Part shown: positions 62,905-64,000 of the stretch, piece by piece
How the letters are laid out: every line of letters starts with the position of its first letter
How positions within the stretch are numbered: the stretch's first letter is position 1
Assembly: GCF_026745355.1 (NCBI RefSeq)
Contig: NC_079209.1
Span: 14,134,894 to 14,198,893 of the forward strand
DNA length: 64,000 bases
Direction: 5' to 3'
DNA from: Beta vulgaris subsp. vulgaris
Taxonomy: Eukaryota > Streptophyta > Magnoliopsida > Caryophyllales > Amaranthaceae
The notes under the pieces: generated by a model
The model's database searches: none
The model's input: only the letters and a program-made list of their open reading frames with translations
What the model was told of the DNA's origin: nothing
Position numbers and translations under genes: made by a program

Positions 62905-63081
62905 ATATGAAAATAAGTTGGGAAGAACATGCCTTATATAGTTAGACGTGCGGTATACCCAGGTTATAATATAAATTTAGCCTAATAATAAGTTAAATTT
63001 TAAAGTTCACCAACTTTCCCTTTCACCTAAGTTGCAAGGGTTTGAACCTTAACAGGAGTATGAGATATGGGGGTTTAGATT

Positions 63082-63406
63082 GAGTTCACTCATGGTACAC
63101 CCGGGTGTACCATGCTCATGGTACACCCGGGTGTACCATGCTCATGGTACACCCAGGGGTATTTTTGTAATAAATTAGAATTTCAGGTGCTCATTTGACA
63201 CCAAATTTGTTCATATGGGCATTTTGCTCATTTGCTCATTTTGCTCATTTTGTAATAAATGTGTGCTCATTTTCTTAAATGAATAGAAATGTTTGCTCAT
63301 TTGTTCATTTTGCTCATTTGCTCATTCGTTCATTTTGCTCATTTGGAGAAAATAATCTTGGGTGTACCATGAGCATGGTACACTCAGGTGTACTATAAAT
63401 ATTCTC
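63082..63406. mobile_element. MULE-type MITE built on a 24-bp palindrome, 325 bp
   Basis: Flanked by the perfect 10-bp duplication GGTTTAGATT (63072-63081 and 63407-63416), typical of Mutator-like elements. The left end has two complete copies of the palindrome CATGGTACACCCGGGTGTAC(CATG) at about 63091-63140 and a third half. The right end has one diverged copy. The interior is a TTTGCTCAT tandem repeat at about 63200-63345. No coding capacity. Confidence 0.85.
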
Positions 63407-63416
63407 GGTTTAGATT

Positions 63417-64000
63417 ATCTAGGCTTGTTTGTGATAAAAATTAAGAACTTTTAAGATACATGGTTTACCGGCTTTTTTTTTTTTTTTTTTTTTTTTGTTT
63501 TTATCGAATAGTCTGGCATGCTTAATAAAGTATAGAATCATCCATATTAGGGAATGATCAGGACAAAATGAGAAAAAAATCAGTATATTTTTTTCCTTGC
63601 AGACAGGAAATAATCATTTGGTCCAAGTCGTCCAACCCTTATGTTCCAGGTATCGATTTAAGCTTTTAACCTGAAGTGTTAAAGTAAAACACAAATGAAG
63701 AAGAGAAATAAGAATACCACATCCAATAATAAGCCTCAAAAATCACATTATGTATTTAAAAGTTGGGTTATTCAGACACGAATTGAGTATTTACTCGGAT
63801 ACGAGTGTCCAAGTGTCCGGCTCGGCTATTTTACATAAAAAAGTCAAGTTTTTAGTTTAAAATGAAGTATCTAAGTAAAGTATTGTGTCGCATACGACAC
63901 GACACGACACCCATTTTTGAGATAAATAAAAGCATCGAAGTTTATTCTAAAAGGCCAGAGGTACAATGGTGCTTCTCTTGAGTATTCCTGACTTCCTATC
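63417..64000. other. No gene seen
   Basis: A T-run at 63473-63496 and short CGACACGACAC repeats near 63890-63910. Nothing else can be supported. Confidence 0.5.

Larger units (their letters stand above)
60853..62933. mobile_element. Tourist-like TGAAC element, copy 4, split by a solo LTR
   Basis: Left piece 60853-61030 starts GGGCATGTTTTATTCGGC. Right piece 62905-62933 ends AAGTTGGGAAGAACATGCC. TTA flanks both ends (60850-60852 and 62934-62936). The centre string ATGAATAGTGATATGTGAGA is shared with copy 3. Confidence 0.75.

Overview
The window is nuclear DNA of a flowering plant. Evidence: GT..AG introns, several F-box/FBA genes, Ty3-gypsy LTRs with plant tRNA primer sites, a tRNA-derived SINE, and plant-type MULE, hAT, CACTA, Stowaway and Tourist DNA elements in AT-rich sequence. 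A eudicot is likely and Caryophyllales/Amaranthaceae is a guess; nothing here fixes the species. Most of the 64 kb is transposable elements. The host genes are one broken F-box gene (17.3-18.6 kb), an F-box/FBA cluster (22.8-27.3 kb), one intact F-box gene (56.0-58.7 kb) and a two-exon remnant of a TypA/BipA GTPase gene (19.3-20.0 kb).

Layout. 1-6429: a minus-strand, gag-only LTR element of Athila type (tRNA-Asp primer site) inserted in an older LTR whose tail runs to 6919. 7797-9625: two Tourist-like elements rich in TGAAC pentamers, end to end and sharing one TAA. 9896-16705: a 6.8-kb Mutator-like element carrying a FAR1-type MULE transposase joined to an OTU protease domain (+ strand) and, converging on it, a plant mobile domain (PMD) gene (- strand). 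Both genes have a first intron filled with GC-rich palindromic repeats. 17-28 kb: gene-bearing region. 28.3-28.5 kb: a SINE. 29.2-29.4 kb: a small MITE.

30603-48589 is a four-layer nest. A Stowaway-like MITE (TA target) holds a solo LTR (CAAAG/CAAAC). The LTR holds a hAT transposon (perfect 8-bp target duplication GTTATGTC). The hAT holds, in the last-but-one intron of its transposase gene, a 10.8-kb chromodomain Ty3-gypsy element (perfect 5-bp duplication TGTTT). 49.5-50.7 kb: a non-autonomous CACTA element. 51.3-52.4 kb: an inverted-repeat element with a C/G-rich core. 52.8-53.9 kb: a hAT-type element inside another repeat, the inner one carrying a receptor-kinase gene fragment. 53.9-54.3 kb and 60.9-62.9 kb: further TGAAC elements, the second split by a probable SIRE-type solo LTR that itself holds a hAT MITE. 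63.1-63.4 kb: a MULE-type MITE built from a 24-bp palindrome.

How the genes fit together. The F-box proteins are predicted substrate receptors of SCF ubiquitin ligases and are paralogous. Their exons join in the same phase (AG|G or AG|A), and two of the genes share the same short last exon. In the 22.8-27.3 kb cluster the only good start for the second F-box module is a splice acceptor in phase with the donor of the first, so the cluster may be one gene with two F-boxes and three FBA domains. Nearly all transposon genes carry single-base frameshifts, often in homopolymers, while two host F-box reading frames are clean. Decay and residual assembly indels both remain possible. All motif and splice calls were made by eye.
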